From Rhynchopus euleeides (Eukaryota > Euglenozoa > Diplonemea > Diplonemida > Diplonemidae), in assembly GCA_963210315.1 (NCBI GenBank), contig OY723248.1, positions 574,727 to 638,726 on the forward strand: a stretch of 64,000 nt of DNA, read 5' to 3'. Below are positions 54,362 through 64,000 of this stretch, piece after piece. The translations under genes were made by a program, and so were the position numbers. Numbering within the stretch: position 1 is the stretch's first letter; each line of letters starts with the position of its first letter. Under the pieces are notes generated by a model, which did no database searches, was not told the DNA's origin, and saw only the letters and a list, made by a program, of their open reading frames with translations.

Positions 54362-54922
54362 TAGTTGATATTTTTTTGGACTTGTTGAAAACAACACAGG
54401 AAACTATACAAAGAAAAAACGTGCGGGGGAGAGTGCATACCCCCCCCCCCCCCGCAGGGATGTGCTCGCGCAATCGACGGACACCCGCTGGTTCTCTTTC
54501 CCTCTCTGGTTATGGGTTTGCTGCACGGGCGCCGTTTCTGGCTTTCCCACAAAGCACTTCATCTCGGTGTGCCTCAGACGCCCCAAACTGTGTCAACTGC
54601 CTCACCCATGGGCGGGGTACCTTTTCATCCTCAACCTTCTGAAAGCGAACCTCCGTGTATTGGGGTGCTGGTGTTCTTGTGCACAAACTATAGCGACCCC
54701 CTCAACGGGGAATGCTACGAGCACGGCCAAAAATCGTTCAAAATCGTTCAACTACAACACGGCCCATGCAGCCCCACACTGTTCTGCAAGTTGATTCAAG
54801 CGAGACTGTTACTTTCTCCTACAGCTGGAGATGGCGTTTCCGCCGCCGAGGCCATTCCTGGTAAATGCACCGTAACATACCATGTCTCACAAATGCCTCT
54901 GGCACAGAGCTGAGTGGGAAAG

Positions 54923-55602
54923 CAGGGGTGGAGCTTGGGGGTTTTTTCGGGTCAGCTGACCTGATTTTCTGCAGGCCCTCACAAAAAATCAGGTCAGGGG
55001 TAAAAAGAAAAAAAAATATAGATTTTCAGGAAACCGGAAAAGTTGGCTCCTCGCCTTGGGGTCTCAAGGTGACCAGGAGGCGTTTCGTGAGCAAAGTGAC
55101 CCCAGCGACATGAGCACAGGCCTGAAACAGTCACAATAGAGGACAAATGAAGCTGCCCAACCCGTACCGTGCAACAGACGTTTACTACCGTGGCCTCCGG
55201 CGGCTGGGGGGCTCCGCCCCCCAGACCCCCCTGTGGCGTGTGCCTGTCTTGTACCCAAGCCCTTTACATCAGGGAATGGAGTACAGACCGCCCTCAGTAT
55301 CCTCAGGAGGACGCAGCCAACTCACACAGAATCCGTACGCCCGCAAGTCACAGATGTTCACTACCGTGGCCTCCGGCGGCTGGGGGCTCCGCCCCCCAGA
55401 CCCCCCTATGGCATGTGTTTGTCTTGTAACCAAGTCCTTGCGCGTCCGGGGCTGCATCTCAGTTCCGGTATCCTCGCGGGAGGCTGGGCCCGAGCACTGA
55501 TCTCTGAGACGAACCGGGGGGGAACCCATTCAGTGAGAAAAATTGGCTGACCCGATCTGACCCGATCCAGCCCGCAACCCCAAATTTCAAGCTCCACCCC
55601 TG
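54923..55602. mobile_element. hAT-like non-autonomous element, 680 bp
   Basis: Terminal inverted repeats CAGGGGTGGAGCTTG (15 bp) and a perfect 8-bp target duplication TGGGAAAG (54915-54922 and 55603-55610), the hallmarks of hAT elements. The interior contains two GC hairpin motifs (55184-55231, 55360-55406). No transposase frame. Confidence 0.92.
55184..55406. repeat. Two copies of a GC hairpin motif
   Basis: ACTACCGTGGCCTCCGGCGG followed by CTGGGGGGCTCCGCCCCCCAG and CCCCC, at 55184-55231 and 55360-55406. The stem is GGGGGG against CCCCCC. Two more copies lie in the element at 57950-59227. Confidence 0.9.
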
Positions 55603-55610
55603 TGGGAAAG

Positions 55611-56032
55611 ATCACACAAGGAAAAAAAATGCAACTGGGGGGTCACGCCGGATCCTGAAGAAGGCAAATCGCGCGAAACACACATCAGTCGTGCCTGTGT
55701 GGAACGGCAGGCACAAGAGCTGTATGTGTGTGTCGCGCATGTGATGGCAGACCGCTTTGCACTTACCCCCTCATTGTTGCATTTCCACCTGAAAAGGTCT
55801 TTGTTGGAAGACAAAAAATACCGCCCCGATGACGCATGCAAGACCCGACCCGCAAGGGCGGAAGGGCTGTGTGGGGTTGCTTCCGGTCCGGCAGGCAGCG
55901 TCTACCCTTCTGCATCATGCCATGTGCAAGCAAGCTCCCTGGCTGGGCAGCAGACAAAGGGGCGCAGGTCGGCGTTGCGACCAGGCAGTCTTTCCGAGAG
56001 CTCAGCCGGCACGAGAGAAAGATAAATGTTAG

Positions 56033-56071
<39 letters not shown>

Positions 56072-56518
56072 TACGCCCTTCGCAGCCGTTTTCAGAAAGG
56101 TGATGCAACGCTGAGACAACTTGTTTGACAGAGATATCCCACATACAACCGGCAGCACTGCCCCCACCCCCCACCCCCACACCCGCACCCGCACCCAAGA
56201 AGCAAGCAGGCCACTTTTGTCTGTGAACTTACCGAACACCCCCTTTTTTTTAGCACTCCGGTTGTCGCATCAGTCACCAGGCAAAAACCCCGATGCCGCC
56301 TTTTCAGCAGCAACCGCGCAGCGTCTATCCCATCGGGGCGAGGGGGGGGGGAGGGGGGATTGCGGCTTGCCTGTCGTTTTGCGATGCAACTTTCGGACGC
56401 CTTTCCCTGTTTTTTTTACGCACAATGAATATCACACATCCCTCCCCACCCCCCACCCCTCCCCAACCACCCCCAAGACAAAACTGTCAAAATACGGGGA
56501 CACACATCACCGCCGCCA
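55611..56518. other. Intergenic, no supported gene
   Basis: It contains a short (AG)n run at 56037-56067. No credible frame; includes the 3' flank of the ankyrin gene. Confidence 0.4.
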
Positions 56519-57178
56519 TCACGCCCTGTCGAATGGTAGGAGGAGGTTTGCTGTGTCCTCCTCGTTATTCGCATAGGCCCTGTCGAGCGGGGTCAGGCCG
56601 AGCTTATTTTTGAGCTTCACATCACCCCCCTGCTCCGCAAGCAGCAGGGCCAGCTCGGAATAACCCTTATCCGCGACGATATGCAGCGGCGTGTCGAGAT
56701 CCTTGTTGGCGGAGTTGGCAGAAGAGCCATTCTTCAGCAGCATCTGAACTGTCTCACGGCGGCCCTCTCTGGCTGCGAGGTGGAGGGGCGTGTTCTGGTT
56801 CTCCCCCCTGGCCAGCACGTCAGCCTCGCAGGCCCGGATGAGGTATTCAGCCACCTCCGTTTTCCCAAGCTCGCAGGCATGGTGCAGGGCTGTGTTGCCG
56901 TGCACATCCCCTGCGTCCATCATGGCCCCTCCCATGTGCAGCGTCCTAATCATCGCGATGCCGCACTCCTTCGAAGCGACGTGCGCAGCAGTTTCCCGCC
57001 CCCCGATGCGCGTCTTGCCCACCGCAGGGGTCTTCTTAAGGGCCGCCTGCACGATGTCCTCATCGTCCCGCCGCACCGCGTCAATGAACCCGTTCATGTG
57101 GCTCCCCGTCGCCCCCACCGGCTGGTTCGGCGGGATCCCCCGCTTCTCCCCCTCGGCAGACGACCCGCAGTTCCCCAT
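56519..57178 (-). CDS. Lipid-anchored ankyrin-repeat protein
   Basis: 219 aa, intronless. It starts MGNCGSSAEGE: Gly2 for N-myristoylation and Cys4 for palmitoylation, so membrane attachment is likely. Five ankyrin repeats follow, seen from the TPLH-type turns (GRETAAHVA, GNTALHHACELGKTEVAEYL, QNTPLHLAAREGRRETVQML, LDTPLHIVADKGYSELALLL, LGLTPLDRAYANNEEDTANL). There is no catalytic domain. The leader before the ATG is A/C-rich (CCACCACCACCACCACAACAACAG). It may be a membrane-tethered adaptor; the partner is unknown. Confidence 0.9.
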   Translation of the reverse strand: MGNCGSSAEGEKRGIPPNQPVGATGSHMNGFIDAVRRDDEDIVQAALKKTPAVGKTRIGGRETAAHVASKECGIAMIRTLHMGGAMMDAGDVHGNTALHHACELGKTEVAEYLIRACEADVLARGENQNTPLHLAAREGRRETVQMLLKNGSSANSANKDLDTPLHIVADKGYSELALLLAEQGGDVKLKNKLGLTPLDRAYANNEEDTANLLLPFDRA

Positions 57179-57949
57179 TGCCGTGAAGGCGCCAGGCGCT
57201 CCCCTGTTGTTGTGGTGGTGGTGGTGGGTTATATCACTGTCGAGGATGGAGACAATAAAAGGCGAAAAGAAGAAGAAGAAGAAGGGGGGGGGGGGCTCGC
57301 CGACGCTGATGTGCGCAGAGTGAAGGTTCTGCCCTCCTCACTCCCTCCCGCCCTCCGTTCTTAGCTTCTGCATGCCCCATGCGTCACGCCGGTCAGAGCC
57401 GATACCGCCTGCCGTGTGGTGATTTGACATCATCGCCGCACACATCTCAAATGCGTTAGCACGGCTGTGACCCGGGCGGGATCCCCTTCTCAACGAACAG
57501 CGGCGGGGCCCAGCGCAACTGCTCAGACCCTAGCGTGCGTGAATGTTCGCCAGTGGATTTGTGATTTCATTCAGCCGCCTCCACGGCGCTGGCAAATCAA
57601 ATGGCAACGAAGAAATACAAAAGGGAAAGTTGAGACGGGACACCCTCCCTCCCCCAGCCTCCTAAGTAACTAACGGAGCGAACGGTCGAAGGTTGGTCCG
57701 AAAGGAGGGCTAGGTCGGGGAGGGGGGACTCGCTGCAGCAAGCACACCGCACACACACACACACACCTCGCACATCTCACACATCTTACAAAACATGCAC
57801 CCACACACAACGGGCAGGCATGAGCCGCCAACTTCTCGGCTGTGGCCCGCCATGAGAAGAACCAGTGCCGATGGGCGGCAATACCACCAGTGTACCACCC
57901 TCTGGACTGAGCTGACTGAGCTAACTTAGCTGATAAAGACCGTTCGTTA
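57179..57949. other. Intergenic upstream of the ankyrin gene
   Basis: No gene seen. A (CA)n-like run lies at 57750-57768. Confidence 0.4.
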
Positions 57950-59227
57950 CTGGGGGGGGGCAATTAATCGTAAGTAGTCGAATAATCGTAAGGGGGCGAT
58001 TAATTGTACAACATTTTCTGGGCCATTTATACGTAAATTTGTTTTGAATAATCGTAGGGGTTACGATTATTCACTTTTGGCCAAATTTCTGACTTTTCCC
58101 CAGAGGATCAAGCAACAGGAACAGCAGGGAACCCACTCAGGCTGTAAAAAGTGGAGAATCGGTCGTCATAGACCGGTGATTGAGTCACCCCACATGTCGG
58201 AGCACACATGCCCCGAGTTTAATGGGAAGAGAGCATGGTTTGAGGCCCCCCGCCCCCAGGTACCCTGCCAGTGAGGTGAGCCTGGGGGGGCACCAAAATC
58301 CTGGGGTGGCCCATACGCAACCTCAGGAAGATGGACACAGTCCAGAAACTGTACCCCACAAGGAACAGATGTCCACTACCGTGGCCTCCGGCGGCTGGGG
58401 GGCTCCGCCCCCCAGACCCCCTGGAGCCCTTCGATACCCATCAAGTCAGGGAATCCAACCACTCCAGTAGCCTCAGGCCTCAGGAGGACGCAGCCAACTC
58501 ACACAGAATCTACGCCCACAATGAACAGATGTTCACTACCGTGGCCTCCGGCGGCTGGGGGGCTCTGCCCCCCAGACCCCCCTTGTAGCGTGTGCCCATG
58601 GCCACCCACCAGCCACGGCACCAAAAAGGTGGCCAATCGTTCACACTTCGACGCACAGTAAATGGCCCCCAATAACTCAAAAAAATTTGAGTAGAGTCAC
58701 CGTGAAGAGAGTTTGAACCGTTGATGTCAAAAACGACCCTCTTGTGTGGAAGAACGACGCTGTGCCACCCCCATTTTCCTAACAAACTCGCCCCCCAAAA
58801 AAATGTATTGGGATTCCGAAATTTGGCCCAAAAATCTCACATTTAGCAGCATGCATGAACCCACAGGGTCCGACATCGGATGTCGGACCCCACCGTGTGC
58901 CCATCTGGATGACTCAAGCGCCTCACACCGGGTCCCTCCCCTCCTGGTGGCCCACCGGGGTGCTATGGCCAGTTTCCACCGGTGATGTTGCTCTGTGCAC
59001 GGAATGCCGGTGAGACAGGCCGAGAATGCGACCCCTCACACCCACCCCCACCCCACCAATTGACATTCTGAACAGCAAAACGGGTAATTTTTTTTGCCAA
59101 AAGTGAATAATCGTAACCCCTACGATTAATCACCACCGTTGAAAAATTGTAAATTTTGGGACACCCGATTTATACAGACCGCGTCGCTAAATAATCGTAG
59201 GGGTTACAATTATTTGACCCCCCCCAG
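57950..59227. mobile_element. TA-flanked inverted-repeat element, 1,278 bp
   Basis: The ends CTGGGGGGGG are inverted, flanked by TA (57948-57949, 59228-59229), with subterminal AATAATCGTAGGGGTTACGA palindromes near both ends. It carries two copies of the GC hairpin motif (58375-58421, 58535-58582). About 105 bp (58476-58582) are shared with 55299-55406 inside the hAT-like element. No transposase. Confidence 0.85.
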
Positions 59228-59229
59228 TA

Positions 59230-59789
59230 AGGTTCGCTGATAAGACAAAAAGACACACGTCACACGAGGGAGGAGGGGGGGGGGGTCTGGATGGATGGAT
59301 CGATGCGTGAGACCAATGCACGCCCTGCAGCTTACTGCTTCGCCTGATCGGACCCAGCCCGATGCAGTGGGGGTTTCACTGCAGGAACGTGAAGGGGTAA
59401 CACAATCCTTTTGACACTTGGCAAGGCAGGGAAGGTCCTGCTGTGAAAAAGGCCCCGGATGCTGGGAAGGGGCGGGGTGCATTGGCGGGGGGGGGGGGGG
59501 GGGTGGGGGGTGGGGGGTGGGGGGTGTATAGCTCGTTATCGCTTCCAGACAACAGAATAACTCCGTTCGGATCAACAACAGCAGAGCTCAACGCCAAGAT
59601 TGCTATTTTTTTCAGGGCTGATTTTCACAGACCCCCGCCCCCTCCCTTGGCATCACGACCCCTTCCTCCGCTGAAAGAAGTGCAAAAGCAACGCGGACAC
59701 TCCCCCCCTCCCTCACAACTCCGCCGCCAAACCCGTGGGCGGCACCCACCCACCCCACCCCTCGGCACAGCAACACCACGCACAGCCTG
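59230..59789. other. Intergenic downstream of dolichol kinase
   Basis: It contains a G-run of about 17 near 59488 and no credible frame. Confidence 0.4.
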
Positions 59790-61325
59790 TCAGACCATCT
59801 GCAGGGTCACGAGGTGGCAGAGCGGCAAGAGGAGGTTGTCGACCTGATCCGTGGTGGCCTCCAGGAAGACCACGAGCAGATCGGACAGGACCAGTCTCCC
59901 CCAAGAGGCTGCGGAGAGCTCGTCAAACCCATACACACACAGGGCGGTGTATTGGAACAGCAGCACTGAGAACAGCATCGCGGCGCTGCCTTCGAGGGTC
60001 TTCTTTGACACCCCGATGCCGAGAGACGACCACCTCGTCCTCCCGAAGGTAACCCCCACCACGGATGCGCATGCATCACCAAGGCCTGTCACGGTCATGC
60101 CGGCTGTGGCGCTTAGGAGAGACCTTGCTGAGAATATCCCTCCATGATAAGACACGAAGACGTACCACACCGGGATGGCGCAACCCAGCAGCAGGTAGAC
60201 GTGTGTGATCACCGCAGCCCCTCGGTCCTTCTCATCGACATAGGTCTTCATGACGGAGCTCACCGCAGAGGCGAGCGGCTCCACCTCTGCGATACGGAGG
60301 CTCTCGATCACTGCGAACACTGCGAAGGCGACGGCGAGGGCCAGGGCGAGGAATCTGACGTGGAGGAGGGTTGCTGGGATGAACATCAGAAGTGCCAGGA
60401 GGTGGAAGTACTTCCGCGCGATGGTTGTGGCCTTCTTCTCAAACCTCTTCGGGGCGAAACGGAGCCCCACGGCGATCACCGCGACGAAATACGCAACGAT
60501 GACAAGCGGGATGCCCCGGCGCACCGTGAGGTACCCCCAGAGCCACACGAGGCTGTTCTCCCCGAGGGCTGCCGAGATGTGGAGGATCACACAGCCAAAC
60601 CCGCCTGCCGCTACCGCGGCATAGACGGGTGCCGCAACCCTGCCTGGGGCCACGCCGTGCAGCGCCTGGATCAGCCCAGCCAGGAGCAGCGCACCGAACA
60701 CACCGAACATCATCACGATGCGGAGCTTCGTCAGATGCATGGCGCCGAGGTGCTCCCCCACAACCCCGTAGACCAGGAGGCCCCAGAGCTGGGAGAGGAC
60801 CGCTGCCTCTCCTTCGGTGAAGGATTTAGGCATGGCGCGGAGGAGGAGGGCGTATGCCACAACGCCTGGCCAGGCATAGCGGAGCGCAATGAGGCCGACG
60901 TGCCGTGCCTTGAGGACGGCGAGGAGTGAAGCTGTGGCGGCAGGGATGGCGGCCCACATCAGGGCGGACCGGGAGTGGAGTGCATGGTAGCTGCAGATGA
61001 GGAGCGCGGTGAGCCACGTGATGAAGAAGCCTTCGTGCATCGAGGGGGTGCCCTGCCGGTCCTGCCCCAGGTAGAGCAGGGGGATGAGGCATGTGCCTGC
61101 GGCGATGCCCGAGGAGGCATCCCGTGCGTTGGGGTCGCGCGCCCGGAGGAGCTGGGCAACAAAGGTTGCGACAAAGAGGATAGCCAGAGGGCGGAGCGGG
61201 GCTGCCCCTGCTGTGCCGAAGAGGGTTGCGCCGTAGAGAGCAGCGGCCACGGAGACCTCGCCGGCAGGCAGGCCTTTTGTGGAGAACAGCCCCAGGACAG
61301 GGCTGGCGGACTGCATGACACCCAT
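59790..61325 (-). CDS. DOLK: Dolichol kinase
   Basis: 511 aa, a polytopic membrane protein of the CTP-dependent polyprenol kinase family. Family motifs are in place: ARKYFHLL near 303, GLGDACASVVGVTFG near 414, KKTLEGSAAM near 441, and EATTDQVDNLLLPL near 489. Length fits (human DOLK 538 aa). It phosphorylates dolichol with CTP in the ER, the last step of dolichyl phosphate synthesis for N-glycosylation, O-mannosylation and GPI anchors. The start at 61325 (MGVMQSASPVLG) is preferred; an in-frame ATG at 61487 would add 54 residues of Pro/Thr/His-rich low complexity. A phytol or other polyprenol kinase is less likely given the C-terminal TDQVDNLLLP motif. A retrotransposon ORF ends only 181 bp upstream of this start. 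Confidence 0.93.
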   Translation of the reverse strand: MGVMQSASPVLGLFSTKGLPAGEVSVAAALYGATLFGTAGAAPLRPLAILFVATFVAQLLRARDPNARDASSGIAAGTCLIPLLYLGQDRQGTPSMHEGFFITWLTALLICSYHALHSRSALMWAAIPAATASLLAVLKARHVGLIALRYAWPGVVAYALLLRAMPKSFTEGEAAVLSQLWGLLVYGVVGEHLGAMHLTKLRIVMMFGVFGALLLAGLIQALHGVAPGRVAAPVYAAVAAGGFGCVILHISAALGENSLVWLWGYLTVRRGIPLVIVAYFVAVIAVGLRFAPKRFEKKATTIARKYFHLLALLMFIPATLLHVRFLALALAVAFAVFAVIESLRIAEVEPLASAVSSVMKTYVDEKDRGAAVITHVYLLLGCAIPVWYVFVSYHGGIFSARSLLSATAGMTVTGLGDACASVVGVTFGRTRWSSLGIGVSKKTLEGSAAMLFSVLLFQYTALCVYGFDELSAASWGRLVLSDLLVVFLEATTDQVDNLLLPLCHLVTLQMV

Positions 61326-61506
61326 GTTGGGGGGGTGCTGTGTAGGGTATGTTGGTGTTGGTGTCACCCGTGTCGGGCTTCGGCCCCGTGTGGGGGGGGT
61401 GGGTGGGGTGCCTGTGTGGAGGGGGGTGTGGGTGTGTGTGGGTGTGTGGTGACCACGTTTTGTGTGGGGAGATCCTGCGCGGATCATTGCCCACCCCCGC
61501 CCACTT

Positions 61507-64000
61507 CTACGTCACAGCGGAGGCCCCACTCGGGTTAGAGTGTGGGGCCAACTCAGTGCCACTCCGGGGAGGAGGGCGTGCAGCATAGCCAGCGTGGTGT
61601 GTGTGGCAGCAATGTGTTAGTGATTTGCCATCGCTGTAGCAGTCACCGCATCGGTCCATGCTGTGGCGTTTGCAGAAGCCCATAGTGACCGGGAGCCCGT
61701 CCCCCTCTTTGTGGTGGTTGCGGCAGCACACCTCCTCTGGGAGGCGTCGCTTTTGGCATGCCGAGCAACGGGGCTTCCAATGCAACTTGCAGGCAAGCAC
61801 CTTTGCGTTCCTCCTGGCACCAGGGGGGGCAGTACGGGGGGCAGCGCCCCTCCGCTCCCATGGGCGTCCCACCCGGCTGTTGGCCTGCCGACCGCGCGCC
61901 GCCCACTGCTGGGCCGGCTGCTGCCAGCCCTCTGGGTAGTGCGGCTGTGGGGCGAAGGTGGCGGCCCACGCCATTCCGCGGTCATGGAATACCGTATCTT
62001 GCCGGCTGTGGACTGGCTCAGCCAGGTGTGCTTGGAGGCTGCGCATCACCGATTCAGTGGCAGGGTTCAGTTGGGCCCTCCTCGACAGGCCCGCCGCCAC
62101 AGTTCCGCCGAGAGCCGTGAGGACCGTTGAGTTGGCAGCATGACCGCAATGCCAGGGCCCTTTGCCCACTTTCGTCACCATACTGCAGAGTCCTTTCAGC
62201 GAGGCGGCTTTCCCTAGGATACTGCTCTGGAACACCGTGAGGTCCTGCTGGAGCTTCTGCCGCGAGGCCCCCAGCCTTTCAGCCTCATCCATCGCGGCGT
62301 TGCTGAGGGCGTCAGCATCGGTGTTGGATTCCCTCTTCACATGCTCATACGTGAGAGTGAACCTCGGTTGGAGGTCCGCAGCCAGCGCGGACGTGCTGAG
62401 GAAAAGAGGACGGAGGGCGGCATCCCGGCACAGGGATTCCCCTCGGAGCTGCCGCAGCACCACCTGGGAGTCGCCTCGCACTGTGACTGGGCCCTCAGGG
62501 GCATCGCCCCTCTCGAGGAGGCGCAGGCCTGCTCGTAGCGCCTCGTACTCAGCAATGTTGTTGCTACGCACGTTCAGCAGCGGGAGCACTTTCTCTGAGA
62601 CCTTGCAGCCGTCTTGGTACAGCACCGCCCCTGCCCCCGCCACAGCGAAGGGGGTGCCGTTGTCGCGCGCGCCACCGTCAAAGTACAGGGTGAGCCCCGG
62701 GGCCGTGTCTGCAGGAATGCGCGGGCGGGCCTCCCTCGCACCCTTCTTATTCGGGTCCACGTGGGTAGGGGGGCGGATGCGGCGTGTCACGGTGTCTGGG
62801 AGGGTGAGGCCCGTCGACAGCTCGAAGTCCACGGCTAGCTCCATCAGGGTCACAGTTTGCTCACCCCCCTGCGGTCCCCACTTCAGGCCCCTTAGCCAGT
62901 CGCAGAGAGCCACCCACATGCCTGGGGGCCGCTTGCCCCACGTCTGCTTGACTTCGGATGGCGCCAGTGCAGGGATGCAGGCACTCTCGGGGGTGGGGGT
63001 GCTCCACTCCCAGGGGTAGACTGTAGTGCGGTGGTGGCGTACAGAGCGGTCGAGCAGCCCGTCCTTCTCCTGTCGCGCCGCCAAGACTGCGATGAAGTAG
63101 CGGTGCAGCTGCGCCACGGTGGTGATTCTGTCAGCAAAAGACATGGGCAGCGGCTGCTCGTTCTCCGGAACGCCGTATCTGTACACGGGCGCTACCCCAC
63201 ACTGGGCCAGGCATGCCGGCCAGGCAGTTCGGTCCCTCGCTGCTACGGGGTGTTTCTGGCGGACCGGCTCCCATGCCGCGCAGTCCCACCATAGGTGCGA
63301 CACCGTCTCCGGGGCCCCAGCTGTGCAGTACCGGCACACCTCCCCCAGGCCCGTGCGCCCTCGGGCAGGCACCGCCCCTGCAATGACAGAGCGGAGGAGG
63401 CCTCGCTGGTATCCCGTAATTGCGGCGCCCTCCCCCTCCAGGACGCAACGTGTCACCCTTCCGTCAATGCCGTGCTCTGCTCCTTGGAAGTCCTCTCTGC
63501 GTTCAGCCAGCTTCCCCGCCGTGGCGTTTCGCAGGGTTTGGCGGAGGTCGTGCGCGAAGATCGCCCAGGCGCTCGGCGTTGCTGCAACAGGGTCGAAGGT
63601 GACAGCGCGACCAGCCTCGTCCGTGTAGGCCAGGGTGGTCGCCGTACTCCAGCGCCATCCTATCCCTTGCAGGGCAGCCCAGAAGAGCGCAAGGGGGCCT
63701 GTCCCCTCAAGCCTCTCTTTGCTCCCCCATGCTTCCTCGGACAGCACCCTGCTGTGGCCCCACTTTTTGATCTGCTTGGCCCACGTGGTGATCTGCCGGT
63801 AGGGAGGAGCGATAGCGGGGTCCACCCGGTGCGCCTGATGGAGGACACACAGCACGATCTCTTGCGCTCTGCGTGGTGGGCCAGACCAGAGCGCGGCGAC
63901 GAAGAGGCCCCTCCATCGCCTGATGGCCTTGCTGTCCCAACGAGTTACGAGGGCATCGTAATACAGCCGTGCCCCCGCCGTCATCGCAGCCGCCTGCCCT
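61507..64000 (-). CDS. Non-LTR retrotransposon ORF, C-terminal part with RNase H
   Basis: The frame is open from the stop at 61507 to the right edge, so the N-terminal side (expected endonuclease and reverse transcriptase) lies outside the window. Visible parts, numbered from the ATG at 63984: the region after the polymerase with a CCHC-type knuckle (CRYCTAGAPETVSHLWWDC, about 217-235), then an RNase HI domain (about 430-570) with all acidic residues: YFDGGARDNG, NIAEYEAL, VRGDSQVV, and HVKRESNTDADALSN. The last 100 residues are Cys/His-rich (CKLHWKPRCSACQKR, CCRNHH, CKRHSMDRCGDCY), a tail I do not know from described elements. No frame damage is seen, so it may be recent. No poly-A or simple-repeat tail is obvious between 61507 and the dolichol kinase start. 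Confidence 0.85.
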   Translation of the reverse strand, partial: GQAAAMTAGARLYYDALVTRWDSKAIRRWRGLFVAALWSGPPRRAQEIVLCVLHQAHRVDPAIAPPYRQITTWAKQIKKWGHSRVLSEEAWGSKERLEGTGPLALFWAALQGIGWRWSTATTLAYTDEAGRAVTFDPVAATPSAWAIFAHDLRQTLRNATAGKLAERREDFQGAEHGIDGRVTRCVLEGEGAAITGYQRGLLRSVIAGAVPARGRTGLGEVCRYCTAGAPETVSHLWWDCAAWEPVRQKHPVAARDRTAWPACLAQCGVAPVYRYGVPENEQPLPMSFADRITTVAQLHRYFIAVLAARQEKDGLLDRSVRHHRTTVYPWEWSTPTPESACIPALAPSEVKQTWGKRPPGMWVALCDWLRGLKWGPQGGEQTVTLMELAVDFELSTGLTLPDTVTRRIRPPTHVDPNKKGAREARPRIPADTAPGLTLYFDGGARDNGTPFAVAGAGAVLYQDGCKVSEKVLPLLNVRSNNIAEYEALRAGLRLLERGDAPEGPVTVRGDSQVVLRQLRGESLCRDAALRPLFLSTSALAADLQPRFTLTYEHVKRESNTDADALSNAAMDEAERLGASRQKLQQDLTVFQSSILGKAASLKGLCSMVTKVGKGPWHCGHAANSTVLTALGGTVAAGLSRRAQLNPATESVMRSLQAHLAEPVHSRQDTVFHDRGMAWAATFAPQPHYPEGWQQPAQQWAARGRQANSRVGRPWERRGAAPRTAPPGARRNAKVLACKLHWKPRCSACQKRRLPEEVCCRNHHKEGDGLPVTMGFCKRHSMDRCGDCYSDGKSLTHCCHTHHAGYAARPPPRSGTELAPHSNPSGASAVT

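Noticed and set aside
53640..54365. CRISPR-like spacing of TTGGTGGGGTAA repeats
   Set aside because: Eukaryotic context, irregular spacing, and clear TA-flanked inverted ends explain it as a transposable element.

Overview
This window is nuclear DNA from a unicellular eukaryote. It carries ARF GTPases, a p23 co-chaperone, a FAB1/PIKfyve-type lipid kinase, a ZNFX1-type helicase, dolichol kinase and spliceosomal introns. The lineage cannot be fixed from the sequence. Introns are few, and the three that can be placed exactly all begin GTATG. Long G/C homopolymers and microsatellites are common. Every gene I can support (21) lies on the minus strand, so the window behaves as one long unidirectional cluster, read right to left.

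Left part (1-5.8 kb): the 5' end of an unrecognised gene, a 41-bp minisatellite inside a duplicated flank, a two-exon p23 gene and a canonical ARF1. From 6.2 to 19.7 kb there are ten more ARF-family genes, and another at 27.3 kb. Most keep the P-loop, the NKQD motif and the myristoylation start. Their switch I/II regions are strongly altered, while the C-terminal third and a 5' module are nearly identical between copies. This mosaic ARF array is the most unusual feature of the window. A large receptor gene (21.7-26.5 kb) lies inside it. It encodes PA domains, a Cache domain with an inserted LamG domain, HAMP and a cyclase-like domain, and is interrupted by one in-frame TGA in a predicted membrane helix.

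Middle part (30-50 kb): a FYVE-less FAB1 kinase gene broken by a frame change at a 15-base G tract; a 3.2-kb terminal-inverted-repeat element with palindromic AT-rich arms, 377-bp tandem repeats and a nested TA-flanked element; a 1.15-kb TA-flanked foldback element; and a ZNFX1-like gene of two exons.

Right part (50-64 kb): a secreted protein with 14 WD40 repeats, three further non-autonomous DNA elements (two TA-flanked, one hAT-like with an 8-bp target duplication), a myristoylated ankyrin protein, dolichol kinase, and the 3' part of a non-LTR retrotransposon ORF with RNase H that runs off the right edge.

Functionally, many gene products point to membrane signalling and traffic (ARFs, PI(3,5)P2 kinase, receptor cyclase, lipid-anchored ankyrin protein) and to dolichol-dependent glycosylation.
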